Source: Methanoregulaceae archaeon (GTDB taxonomy: Archaea > Halobacteriota > Methanomicrobia > Methanomicrobiales > Methanospirillaceae). From it: a DNA stretch of 5,537 nt. The position numbers and the translations under genes were made by a program. The notes under the pieces are model-generated. The model saw nothing but the letters and a program-made list of their open reading frames with translations. It had not been told where the DNA came from and did no database searches. Shown here one piece after another: positions 1 to 5,537 of the stretch. The stretch is taken from assembly GCA_013331215.1 (NCBI GenBank), contig DUGU01000074.1:1-5537 (forward strand). Direction: 5' to 3'. Position 1 is the stretch's first letter. Each line of letters opens with the position of its first letter.

Positions 1-135
1 ACGTCGGCGAAGTCGATCCGGCCGTTCCCGTTGAAGTCGAAGGCCCACGGGGCGTGGCCCGCGCACCAGTCGAGCCGGTTGAAGAAGAGCACGACGTCCG
101 CGAAGTCCTTCCGTCCGTTGCCGTTCACGTCCTCG
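1..135 (-). other. Dockerin domain (truncated by window edge)
   Basis: Encodes residues about 271-315 of the SGNH esterase. Loop 1 runs Asp273 to Asp284 (DVNGNGRKDFAD) and loop 2 Asp304 to Asp315 (DFNGNGRIDFAD). Each has Asp/Asn at the EF-hand calcium positions 1, 3, 5, 9 and 12. The loops start 31 residues apart. Dockerins bind cohesin domains and anchor enzymes to scaffolds. No cohesin is encoded here, so the partner is unknown. Cys271 and Cys295 flank the first loop and helix and could form a disulfide. Confidence 0.88.
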
Positions 136-947
136 CAGAGCCCGTCGTCGTTCGGGTCCCCCGCGGAGCCCGTGCCGCCCGGCACGACGAGGGGAGTCGG
201 GGTGGGCAGGATGATCGGCGGCACCGTGGTGGTCGGGCCGGGCGCCGACAGGAGCGGCGTGAGGGCCGCGTACCACCGCGCCGCGATCTTCTGCATCCCG
301 CCCCTGTCGGGGTGGATCCCGTCGGCCCCGTTGTCGGCCGCGCCGTCGTACCCGCCGTACTGATCGACGACCGCGATCGGCGATGCGGGAGTCGAGAGTT
401 CGCTGGCAAGCGCTGGCAGGGCCGCGTTGAAGGGCGCGATCTGCTGCGCGTTCCGGGCGGAGTCCGCGGTCGGGATGATCTTCGCCAGGAGGATCCTGAC
501 GTTCGGGCTCCTCCCGCGGAGCTCCGCGACGATCCCGCGGAGGTTCCGGAGCCGGTCGGCGAGCGGGACCTGCAGGAGGGCGTCGTTCGTGCCGATCATG
601 AGCAGGACGACGTCGGGCGGGCCGTACGCGGCCATCCACGCCTTCAGCGGCTCGGTCTCGCCGTAGGAGAGGAGCATTCCCGTCGTGTACCCGCCGTGCC
701 CGTCGTGGTCCTGGTCGAAGGCGAACCGGGTGTAGGTGGGGAAGGTGGTCGAGCCCACGAAGTCGACGTCGAAGCCCCCGGCGTCCAGCTGCCCGGCGAG
801 GTAGTAGCGCCAGCTCCCGTTGGCCGAGTCGCCCTCGTAGTCGCCGCGGGTGATGGAGTCGCCGAGTGGCAGGACCGTGACCTTCGCCGCCACCGGCGCC
901 GCGATGGCCGCGAGGAGGACGAGAACGCAGATGTATCGGAGGTTCAT
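1..947 (-). CDS. Secreted SGNH/GDSL esterase (CE3-like) with C-terminal dockerin, partial at 3' end
   Basis: Predicted extracellular serine esterase, 315 full codons visible; the C-terminus lies beyond position 1. Residues 1-21 form a signal peptide (MNLRY, then a hydrophobic run ending APVAA). The SGNH domain spans about 22-235: GDSIT with nucleophile Ser31, a Gly block HDGHGGY at 81-87, GTND at 119-122 with Asn121, and DGIHP with Asp209 and His212. All four catalytic blocks are intact. The VDFVGS and HDGHGGY stretches and the ARWYAAL end resemble carbohydrate esterase family 3 (acetylxylan esterases); that substrate is an inference. A Pro/Thr/Gly linker (about 236-265) leads to a dockerin with two complete 12-residue EF-hand loops, starting at Asp273 and Asp304. 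The second helix is cut by the window edge. ATG at 947 is chosen because the signal peptide follows directly; no Shine-Dalgarno precedes it. It could alternatively act on lipids or other acyl esters. Confidence 0.9.
   Translation of the reverse strand, partial: MNLRYICVLVLLAAIAAPVAAKVTVLPLGDSITRGDYEGDSANGSWRYYLAGQLDAGGFDVDFVGSTTFPTYTRFAFDQDHDGHGGYTTGMLLSYGETEPLKAWMAAYGPPDVVLLMIGTNDALLQVPLADRLRNLRGIVAELRGRSPNVRILLAKIIPTADSARNAQQIAPFNAALPALASELSTPASPIAVVDQYGGYDGAADNGADGIHPDRGGMQKIAARWYAALTPLLSAPGPTTTVPPIILPTPTPLVVPGGTGSAGDPNDDGLCEDVNGNGRKDFADVVLFFNRLDWCAGHAPWAFDFNGNGRIDFAD
273..301 (-). other. Catalytic Asp/His block of the SGNH esterase and following helix
   Basis: This stretch encodes the end of the SGNH fold, just downstream of the DGIHPD motif that supplies the Asp209-His212 part of the triad. 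It includes the MQKIAARWYAAL helix that typically follows the His in CE3 and related esterases. Its intactness argues that the enzyme is active and not a decayed copy. Confidence 0.5.
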
Positions 948-1041
948 GAAGGGACCGGCGGAGCGCACGAAAGAGTCTGCGCGTGATCAGGTGGGCGGTG
1001 ATGGCAGAAGGGTGTTTCGAAGAGGACAGGGACCGGGGCCG

Positions 1042-1545
1042 CTACCCGCGGGGCCGCCGCACGAGGACCATGAACCGCGGCGAGAAGCCGTGTCGGGCGT
1101 AGAACGGCAGGGCCCGATCGTTCCCGGCGAAGACGAAGAGGGCCTGCTCGACCGTCCCGAGCTCGTCCATCCAGGCCGCGGCGTGCTCGAGGAGCGCGCC
1201 CCCGATGCCGCGGCTCCGGTACGCGTCGTCGACGAAGATCGACTCGACCTCGCCGGCCCCGCCCGACGCCCCGCTCGCGACGCAGTAGCCGACCGGGCCT
1301 CCCGCGGCCGGATCGAATGCGAGCTCGACCCGGAGCGCGCGGTCCCGGTTCTTCTCGAGCAGCTCGTCGCGCCGGGCCGCGAACGTCTTCGCCTCCATCT
1401 CATCGAGAAAGGCCGGCGCGTTCGCCTGCGCCCGTTCGCGGTGGTGGGCCGCGAGCCCTTCCCAGAGCGGCTCGATCAGGTCGAGCTCGTCACGGCCGTG
1501 GATGGTGAAGGCGATCCCGTCCGGGCGCGCGTTCGGACCCTGCAT
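1042..1545 (-). CDS. GNAT family N-acetyltransferase
   Basis: A 167-residue cytoplasmic protein of the usual length for a single GNAT domain, which transfers an acetyl group from acetyl-CoA to an amine. The central strand and acetyl-CoA loop are clear: EVESIFVDDAYRSRGIGGAL at 99-118, with the R-x-x-G-x-G pyrophosphate-binding signature at Arg110-Gly115. Motif B follows, with ALFVFAGNDRALPFYARHGF at 135-154; the FYARHGF turn is typical of the family. The substrate cannot be read from sequence. The frame stays open upstream to 1776, but those extra residues are Arg/Thr/Pro-rich, look non-native and overlap the hydrolase gene, so the ATG at 1545 is preferred. No clear Shine-Dalgarno precedes it. 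It lies 43 bases after the hydrolase stop and may share its transcript. Confidence 0.88.
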   Translation of the reverse strand: MQGPNARPDGIAFTIHGRDELDLIEPLWEGLAAHHRERAQANAPAFLDEMEAKTFAARRDELLEKNRDRALRVELAFDPAAGGPVGYCVASGASGGAGEVESIFVDDAYRSRGIGGALLEHAAAWMDELGTVEQALFVFAGNDRALPFYARHGFSPRFMVLVRRPRG

Positions 1546-1588
1546 GGGATCGGGATGGGGCGGCCGAGCCCATAGGCGTGTCCCCGGA

Positions 1589-2794
1589 TCACCCGCGGTA
1601 CGGGTCCGGCTCTCCGATGGAGCGGTACAGCGCCGAGCGCAGCGCCATCTCCCGCGGGTCCTGCAGACGAATCCCCATCCGGTTCGGGACGTACCCGTAG
1701 CCGATCCGGGCGTGGGGGTCGGAAAAACCGAAAGAACCCCCCGTTCCCGGGACTCCGAAGGCGTCGGGATGCGCAAAGGGGTTCTCCGCGCTCGGCTTCA
1801 TGAACCCGAGCGAGAACGCGATCTCCACCTTCAGGCACGCGTCGCGGAACCCGCGGACCGGCGGGACTGCGGGCGCCATGATCTCCCGGAGCGTCTCCTC
1901 GCGTACCCCGAGCTCCTCCCCCCCGGTCGCGAAGACGCCGTAGGCATGAGCCATGGCGCGGGCCGTTCCGACGCCTCCCCCGGCGGGCACCTCCAGGTTC
2001 CGGGCGTAGACGTGCTCCGTCTCCTCTTCCGGCAGCTCTGACCCCAGCAGACACCTGCGGAAGCGCGAGCGCGGGTTCATCGCGGAGAGCACGAGCGGGA
2101 GGGGCATCGTGAAGAGCATCGCCGCCATACTGGGCGGCCGTTCGAGCGGCGCCAGCCTCGAATTCGGGATCTCTTCCGGCAGCCGGATATAGAAATCGAG
2201 CCCCAGGGGGTCGGCGATCTCCTCCTGGAAGAACCGTCCCAGGGTCCGGTGTTCGGGGTCGACCCGGCGGAGGAGCTCGCCCTCGTAGAACCCGAGGGTG
2301 ATGCCGTGGTAGGCCTGGCGCGTCCCCGGCTCCCACGCCGGCCGCTGCCGCGCGAGGACGGCCGCCAGCCGGTCGGGGTCCGCGACGAGGCTCCTGTCGA
2401 GCCGCTCGTCCAGGGCGAACAGCCCGGCCTGGTGCGCGAACAGCTGCCGGACCGTGATCCGTCCCTTTCCCTGCTGCGCGAACTCCGGCCAGTACGTGCT
2501 CACGCGCTCGTCGTACTCGTACAGGCCGCGCGAATGGGCGAGCGCCATGGCGAGGCCGGCCATCCCCTTCGTCGTGGAGTACACCAGGGCCATCGTGTCC
2601 TCCTCCCACGGCTCGCCCGTCGCCCGGTTCCGGACGCCGCCCCAGAGGTCGACGACCTTCTCCCCGCGGTGGTACGCGCAGCAGGCGGCGCCGAGCTCCC
2701 CGCGGCGCTCGAAGTTCTCGATGAACGCGTCCCGTACCGCCTCGAACCCCGGCCCGGCAAACCCTCCCACGGCATTCGTCCCCATGTCCGCCAT
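1589..2794 (-). CDS. Serine beta-lactamase-like hydrolase (class C / EstB-type, PF00144)
   Basis: A 401-residue member of the penicillin-binding/serine beta-lactamase superfamily, probably an esterase or peptidase rather than an antibiotic-degrading enzyme. Visible motifs: S-T-T-K with nucleophile Ser73 and Lys76, preceded by a Leu/Val-Tyr as usual; Tyr162 in AYHGIT as the second catalytic element; LFAHQAGL near 118-125; and a GTGGSFGF segment at 350-357 in place of the KTG triad. Length is typical of the EstB/LACTB-like group. There is no signal peptide, so it appears cytoplasmic. An in-frame GTG at 2821 would add nine residues, but ATG at 2794 is chosen because GGGAGA at 2802-2807 sits 7 bases upstream. 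The GNAT gene follows 43 bases downstream. The substrate is unknown. Confidence 0.9.
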   Translation of the reverse strand: MADMGTNAVGGFAGPGFEAVRDAFIENFERRGELGAACCAYHRGEKVVDLWGGVRNRATGEPWEEDTMALVYSTTKGMAGLAMALAHSRGLYEYDERVSTYWPEFAQQGKGRITVRQLFAHQAGLFALDERLDRSLVADPDRLAAVLARQRPAWEPGTRQAYHGITLGFYEGELLRRVDPEHRTLGRFFQEEIADPLGLDFYIRLPEEIPNSRLAPLERPPSMAAMLFTMPLPLVLSAMNPRSRFRRCLLGSELPEEETEHVYARNLEVPAGGGVGTARAMAHAYGVFATGGEELGVREETLREIMAPAVPPVRGFRDACLKVEIAFSLGFMKPSAENPFAHPDAFGVPGTGGSFGFSDPHARIGYGYVPNRMGIRLQDPREMALRSALYRSIGEPDPYRG

Positions 2795-2801
2795 CACACC
2801 G

Positions 2802-2807
2802 TCTCCC
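2802..2807 (-). promoter_or_regulatory. Shine-Dalgarno of the beta-lactamase-like hydrolase
   Basis: The minus strand reads GGGAGA with 7 bases before the ATG at 2794. This decides the start: the upstream GTG at 2821 has no comparable site. Confidence 0.7.
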
Positions 2808-2898
2808 GTTCTCGCTGCCACGCGAGCCGTTGAACGTCACCGTCCGGAGATCCTGTCGGGCGGCCCTCGACCCCGGTCCCGACCAGGGGTTCTCCCCG

Positions 2899-2915
2899 GA
2901 TCTGGTTTACAGATC
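2899..2915. repeat. Perfect 6-bp inverted repeat, possible operator
   Basis: GATCTG and CAGATC arms are separated by the 5-base spacer GTTTA. The repeat lies about 105 bases upstream of the hydrolase ATG and near the transcription start predicted from the TATA-like box at 2935-2941. No T-run follows on either strand, so it is not an obvious terminator. It could be a dimeric repressor site, a leader hairpin, or chance. Confidence 0.4.
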
Positions 2916-2933
2916 TAAAATAGAAAGAGAGCT

Positions 2934-2948
2934 GATAAAAATTGCTTC
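2934..2948 (-). promoter_or_regulatory. Possible archaeal BRE/TATA promoter for the hydrolase gene
   Basis: The minus strand reads GAAGCAATTTTTATC: a purine-rich BRE-like part followed by the TATA-like TTTTTAT at 2935-2941. It lies in the only AT-rich island of the window. A start about 25 bases downstream would fall near 2911 and give a leader of about 115 bases. A second AT-rich candidate, TATTTTAGA, lies at 2914-2922. The T-run may instead serve as the terminator of the upstream gene. Confidence 0.35.
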
Positions 2949-2989
2949 GGAGTCCTTCCCGAATCGTGCCGACCGGGCGTGCCGGTCGG
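2937..2989 (-). terminator. Possible terminator of the solenoid-ATPase operon
   Basis: Nineteen bases past the ATPase stop is a hairpin with 7-bp arms CCGACCG and CGGTCGG (2969-2975 and 2983-2989) and a 7-base loop. A run of five T on the minus strand follows at 2937-2941, 27 bases later. The gap is too long for a classic intrinsic terminator, but archaeal termination can use oligo-T runs alone. Placement between two unrelated gene groups supports a boundary. Confidence 0.4.
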
Positions 2990-3007
2990 GTCGCTCCCGG
3001 ACTATTC

Positions 3008-4297
3008 CTACCACTCCACGACCATGACCGCCTCCTCCTCGTCGGTGAGCGGCATGTCCGTCTCCTTCGGGTCGAACCGGTACGCGGTCCAGGGGTCGTA
3101 CTCGGGGTAGAGCGCGGCCTTGTCGAGGACGTCCACGAACTCCCGCAGGAAGAGGCGCGGGATCACGTCGACCCGGCCGCCGAAGCGGCCGGTCAGCTGC
3201 CGGATCTGGGCGCGGATGAACCGGTGGCTGACCCGTTCGCGGTCGACCTCGCCGTGCGCCTCGGCGTAGATGTCCATGACCCGGAGCGCGACCTGCTCGA
3301 GTTTCTGCGCGTCGAAGCGCGCGAGCGCGAGCTGCGGCTGGAGTGGGTTCCGGTAACCGTCGTCGCCGACGGTCCCGATCCGGTCCGCTAGCGGCGGCAC
3401 TGAGCGGATCCCCTTCGCCCCCTCGAAGAGCGACGGCGTCCCCGTGACGAGCAGATAGGTGTGGGCGAGCTGGCCCCGGTCGAGCAGGTCGATCAGCTGG
3501 CGGAGGTTGTTGTAGGCCTTCTCGCGCGAGGCGCGGGGCAGGGCCTGCGTGGTCTCGGCCTCGTCGAGGGCGATCACGAGCCCCGCGTACCCCGCCCCGC
3601 GGATCACGGCCACGAGGTCCGAGAGGAACGCGAGCGCGACCGTCTCGTCGATCGTGCCGCGGACCCCGGCCTTCGCCCGGAACGGCCGGCCCACGTTCGG
3701 CTCGCCCGAGAGCCAGCCGAGCGCGGCCTGTGCGAGGGCGTAGTCCTCGTCCGCGTTCGCCTCGTAGTAGGCCCGGACGGCCGCCGCGAACGCGCTCGAG
3801 CCCTCGGCGAGCTCGGCGAGGGACCGCTCGATCGAGCGGATCGTCTCCTCGCGGAGCTCGTCGTCGGCGAGGTCGCTGCCCCGGATCTCGAGCACCCGCT
3901 CCTCGATCGCGTACAGGAACGAGTCGAGCACGGCCTTGAACGCGGCCTCGTCCTCGCGCGTCACGAGGTTCGCGCAGATCCGCTGGTACACCGACCGGAG
4001 CCGGGCGAGCGGGGTCTCGGACGAGACCACGACGTGCGCGGTCGCGAACCCCGCCTGCTGCGCGATCTCGAGCGTCCTCGCGAGGAGGAAGGTCTTGCCC
4101 GCGCCGTAGTCGCCCTTGATGAACTTCAGGTCGCCGCCGCCGTCGGCCACGTACCCGAGCTGCCGGGCGATCACGCCCTCCTCGACCTCGATCCCGACCG
4201 CGAGCCGCGATAAGCCGCTCCCGGGCACGGTGCCGCGCCGGAGCGCGTTGATGATGTTGACGCTCTCCGTCTGTCCCCTATCGTCCGACATAGACAT
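3008..4297 (-). CDS. BREX-type ATP-binding protein (DUF2791, BrxC/BrxD-like P-loop ATPase)
   Basis: A 429-residue cytoplasmic P-loop ATPase, about the size of BrxD. The N-terminal stretch ALRRGTVPGSGLSRLAVGIE (18-37) resembles the hallmark start of DUF2791 proteins. Walker A is GDYGAGKT at 62-69 (Lys68, Thr69). Walker B is LVIALDEAE at 240-248 (Asp245, Glu246). A sensor-like YLLVTGTP follows at 281-288. The C-terminal part (about 330-400) is helical, with RLFLREFVDVLD at 381-392. All nucleotide-binding residues are present, so it should be active. DUF2791 proteins occur in BREX type 2 and related anti-phage clusters, and I recall the Shango ATPase as similar; a defence role is inferred from family alone. 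Its start lies inside the end of the solenoid gene, so the two are probably translationally coupled. ATG 4291 (Met3) is an alternative start. The family call is confident; the role is not. Confidence 0.9.
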   Translation of the reverse strand: MSMSDDRGQTESVNIINALRRGTVPGSGLSRLAVGIEVEEGVIARQLGYVADGGGDLKFIKGDYGAGKTFLLARTLEIAQQAGFATAHVVVSSETPLARLRSVYQRICANLVTREDEAAFKAVLDSFLYAIEERVLEIRGSDLADDELREETIRSIERSLAELAEGSSAFAAAVRAYYEANADEDYALAQAALGWLSGEPNVGRPFRAKAGVRGTIDETVALAFLSDLVAVIRGAGYAGLVIALDEAETTQALPRASREKAYNNLRQLIDLLDRGQLAHTYLLVTGTPSLFEGAKGIRSVPPLADRIGTVGDDGYRNPLQPQLALARFDAQKLEQVALRVMDIYAEAHGEVDRERVSHRFIRAQIRQLTGRFGGRVDVIPRLFLREFVDVLDKAALYPEYDPWTAYRFDPKETDMPLTDEEEAVMVVEW

Positions 4298-5537
4298 ACT
4301 CCTCTCCCTCGTCCCCGGTCCCGCGCCGCTCGATCAACGTCATCCCCTGCTCGCCGGCCCGGCGGACCAGCCGGTTGACCAGCCCCGCCACGCGCCGGGT
4401 GCCGAGGACGGTCCTGAGCTCGCGCTCGGTCGCCGACCGGTGCTCGCGCAGGAACGCCACCAGCCGCGCCTCCTCGGGCGAGAGCGCGAGCGCGACCTCG
4501 GGCGGCGGCGCCGGCGGCTCGGGCGCGGCCGCGCCGGCCCGCGTGCGCCCGAGCACGGGCCGGTCGAGCACGGCCTCCTCCTTGCACCGCGCGAGCAGGG
4601 CGGCGAAGTCGTCGAGCCGGAGCTCGCCCGCGTGGACCGGGAAGAGGTCGAGCCCGACCAGGCAGGACTCCTTGGCGCGGTCGTACCGCCCGGCCTCGTA
4701 CGCGTCCGTGGCCCGGGCCAGGAGCGCGACCGCCGCGAGCTCCTGGCCGAAGGACGAGAGGGAGTCGCGCCGGGCCGTGAGCCGCTCGGCGAGCCGCTCG
4801 AGCAGCCGCGGCAGCCGGTGCATGCCGGTGGCGGCGTCGAGCGCGACCTCGGCCACGCGCTCGAGGTCGGCCGTCTTGGTCGCGTGCTCCACGCAGTAGA
4901 GCATGACCTTCTCGCACTCCCGGAGGTCCCCCTGCCGCGCGAGGAACCGGGCGTAGGCGAGACCTCCCCGGAGAAAGTCGGTCCGGTAGGCCCGGTAGAG
5001 GTGGTCGCGGGCCGGGCCCAGCACCCCCTGCCGCTCGGCGGCCTCGCCGATCCGGATCAGGCCCACCGTGGTCGGGTCCGCGCCGACGACTGCGATGTAC
5101 CGGGCGAGCGCCTCGGGCCCGGGACGGGCCGCGAGGAGGAGCTCCTCGTACCGGCGGAGCACGATCTCGAGGGTCTCCATGTCCTCGAGCGTGCCGAGGA
5201 GGTCCCGGGCGAGCGTCTCCGCCGCGGCCTCCGCCCCCGCGGCGTCCCCGGCGAGCGCGATCAGCTCGGCCTCGATCAGGCGGTGGAACGGCGCGGGGTC
5301 GATCGTGCGGAGCGCCGCCGCGGCCTCGAGCGCTTCGTCGTTCCGGTCGAGCGACTTCAGCAGGAGGACCCGGTCGAAGTCGATCCCGGCCGAGGTCCCG
5401 GCCCAGCCGGCGTAGGCCGCGACCGCGCCCTCGGCGTCGAAGATCGACCAGGCGGCGAGGTGGGCGCGGAGGAAGGCCGGGTCCCCGGTCGCCTCGAAGA
5501 CCTCGGCCGCCATCGCGGCCGCTCGCCGGGGACGGCC
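4278..5537 (-). CDS. Helical-repeat (TPR-like) protein with C-terminal winged-helix-like domain, partial at 5' end
   Basis: I do not recognise this as a named family. The frame is open to the right edge (419 codons). A Met codon at 5513 exists, but it has no Shine-Dalgarno and the protein seems to begin mid-repeat, so the N-terminus is probably outside. Numbering from that Met: residues 1-315 are almost all amphipathic helices with TPR-like pairs, such as the repeats around 44-72, 185-215 and 263-290 (AYEAGRYDRAKESCLVGLDL). A Pro/Ala-rich linker covers about 325-342. Residues 344-411 look like a winged helix: helices in SPEEARLVAFLREH and TERELRTVLG, a likely recognition helix in RRVAGLVNRLVRRAG, and a wing ending EEYVYVG. 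No signal peptide or membrane segment is seen. Such a layout suits a scaffold or regulator that contacts nucleic acid and the ATPase encoded next to it; that role is inferred from gene overlap alone. Confidence 0.8.
   Translation of the reverse strand, partial: GRPRRAAAMAAEVFEATGDPAFLRAHLAAWSIFDAEGAVAAYAGWAGTSAGIDFDRVLLLKSLDRNDEALEAAAALRTIDPAPFHRLIEAELIALAGDAAGAEAAAETLARDLLGTLEDMETLEIVLRRYEELLLAARPGPEALARYIAVVGADPTTVGLIRIGEAAERQGVLGPARDHLYRAYRTDFLRGGLAYARFLARQGDLRECEKVMLYCVEHATKTADLERVAEVALDAATGMHRLPRLLERLAERLTARRDSLSSFGQELAAVALLARATDAYEAGRYDRAKESCLVGLDLFPVHAGELRLDDFAALLARCKEEAVLDRPVLGRTRAGAAAPEPPAPPPEVALALSPEEARLVAFLREHRSATERELRTVLGTRRVAGLVNRLVRRAGEQGMTLIERRGTGDEGEEYVYVGR
4281..4484 (-). other. 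Winged-helix-like C-terminal domain of the solenoid protein
   Basis: Covers residues about 344-411. The order helix, helix, helix, then a beta hairpin (MTLIERRGTG and EEYVYVG) fits a winged helix-turn-helix. It is joined to the repeat part by a flexible Pro/Ala linker. DNA binding is plausible, but it could equally mediate protein contacts. Confidence 0.55.
4299..4308 (-). promoter_or_regulatory. Tandem Shine-Dalgarno for the DUF2791 ATPase, inside the upstream gene
   Basis: The minus strand reads GGGAGAGGAG immediately before the ATPase start. GGGAG at 4304-4308 is 6 bases from ATG 4297, and GGAG at 4299-4302 is 7 bases from ATG 4291, so both starts have a plausible site. The site sits within the last codons of the solenoid gene. 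Confidence 0.6.

Noticed and set aside
54..986. Long plus-strand open frame of 310 codons opposite the SGNH esterase
   Set aside because: Its translation is Arg/Val/Glu/Gly-rich with no recognisable domain, while the opposite strand encodes a complete signal peptide, catalytic blocks and dockerin. It is a high-GC shadow.
1546..1776. N-terminal extension of the GNAT protein to an ATG at 1776
   Set aside because: The extra 77 residues are low-complexity Arg/Thr/Pro/Gly and lie mostly within the hydrolase coding region; the GNAT fold begins after the ATG at 1545.
2795..2821. GTG start at 2821 for the hydrolase
   Set aside because: It lacks a Shine-Dalgarno at proper spacing, whereas ATG 2794 has GGGAGA 7 bases upstream.
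1476..2840. Minus-strand open frame of 454 codons overlapping the hydrolase
   Set aside because: It is longer than the real gene but Arg/Gly/Pro-rich and without motifs. The frame of 1589-2794 carries STTK and the other family motifs.
2886..2897. GGGG-TTCT-CCCC mini hairpin in the hydrolase leader
   Set aside because: Four-bp G/C arms are expected by chance in DNA this GC-rich, and no supporting context was found.
3461..4213. Plus-strand open frame of 250 codons opposite the ATPase
   Set aside because: The translation is Arg/Glu/Leu/Val-rich with no domain, and the opposite strand has clear Walker A and B motifs.
4171..4917. Minus-strand open frame of 248 codons overlapping both the solenoid and ATPase genes
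   Set aside because: It is Arg/Ala/Gly-rich without structure, an out-of-frame shadow created by high GC.
3008..5537. Calling the pair a complete BREX or Shango system
   Set aside because: Only the DUF2791 ATPase matches. No PglZ, methyltransferase, helicase or TerB gene is visible, and the solenoid protein does not match a named component I know.

Overview
The window is very GC-rich and gene-dense. Five protein-coding genes all read on the minus strand, so transcription runs from the right edge (5537) towards position 1. The best taxonomic clue is the partial dockerin at the left edge. Its two loops (NGNGRKDFADVV and NGNGRIDFADV) match, from memory, the style of dockerin common in secreted proteins of Methanomicrobiales methanogens such as Methanoculleus-type archaea. 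An AT-rich BRE/TATA-like element at 2934-2948 fits an archaeon. The GC content looks high for that group, so the assignment is an inference.

Right part (3008-5537): a two-gene unit. First comes a helical-repeat (TPR-like) protein that runs off the right edge and ends in a small winged-helix-like domain. It overlaps by 20 bases an ATPase of the BREX-associated DUF2791 family (BrxC/BrxD type), with intact Walker A and B motifs. DUF2791 ATPases are known from BREX and related anti-phage systems, so this pair may be the distal end of a defence operon whose other genes lie beyond 5537. No helicase, methyltransferase, PglZ or TerB gene is visible here.

Boundary (2795-3007): the only AT-rich stretch of the window. 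It holds a possible terminator hairpin, a possible archaeal promoter and a perfect 6-bp inverted repeat, and probably separates the two transcription units.

Left part (1-2794): a serine beta-lactamase-like hydrolase with a good Shine-Dalgarno; then 43 bases later a GNAT N-acetyltransferase; then 94 bases later a secreted SGNH/GDSL esterase resembling carbohydrate esterase family 3, followed by a Pro/Thr linker and the dockerin, which is cut by the window edge. The hydrolase and acetyltransferase may be co-transcribed. The esterase acts outside the cell and is functionally separate. I saw no RNA genes, mobile elements or CRISPR arrays, and no gene-free stretch over 300 bases.
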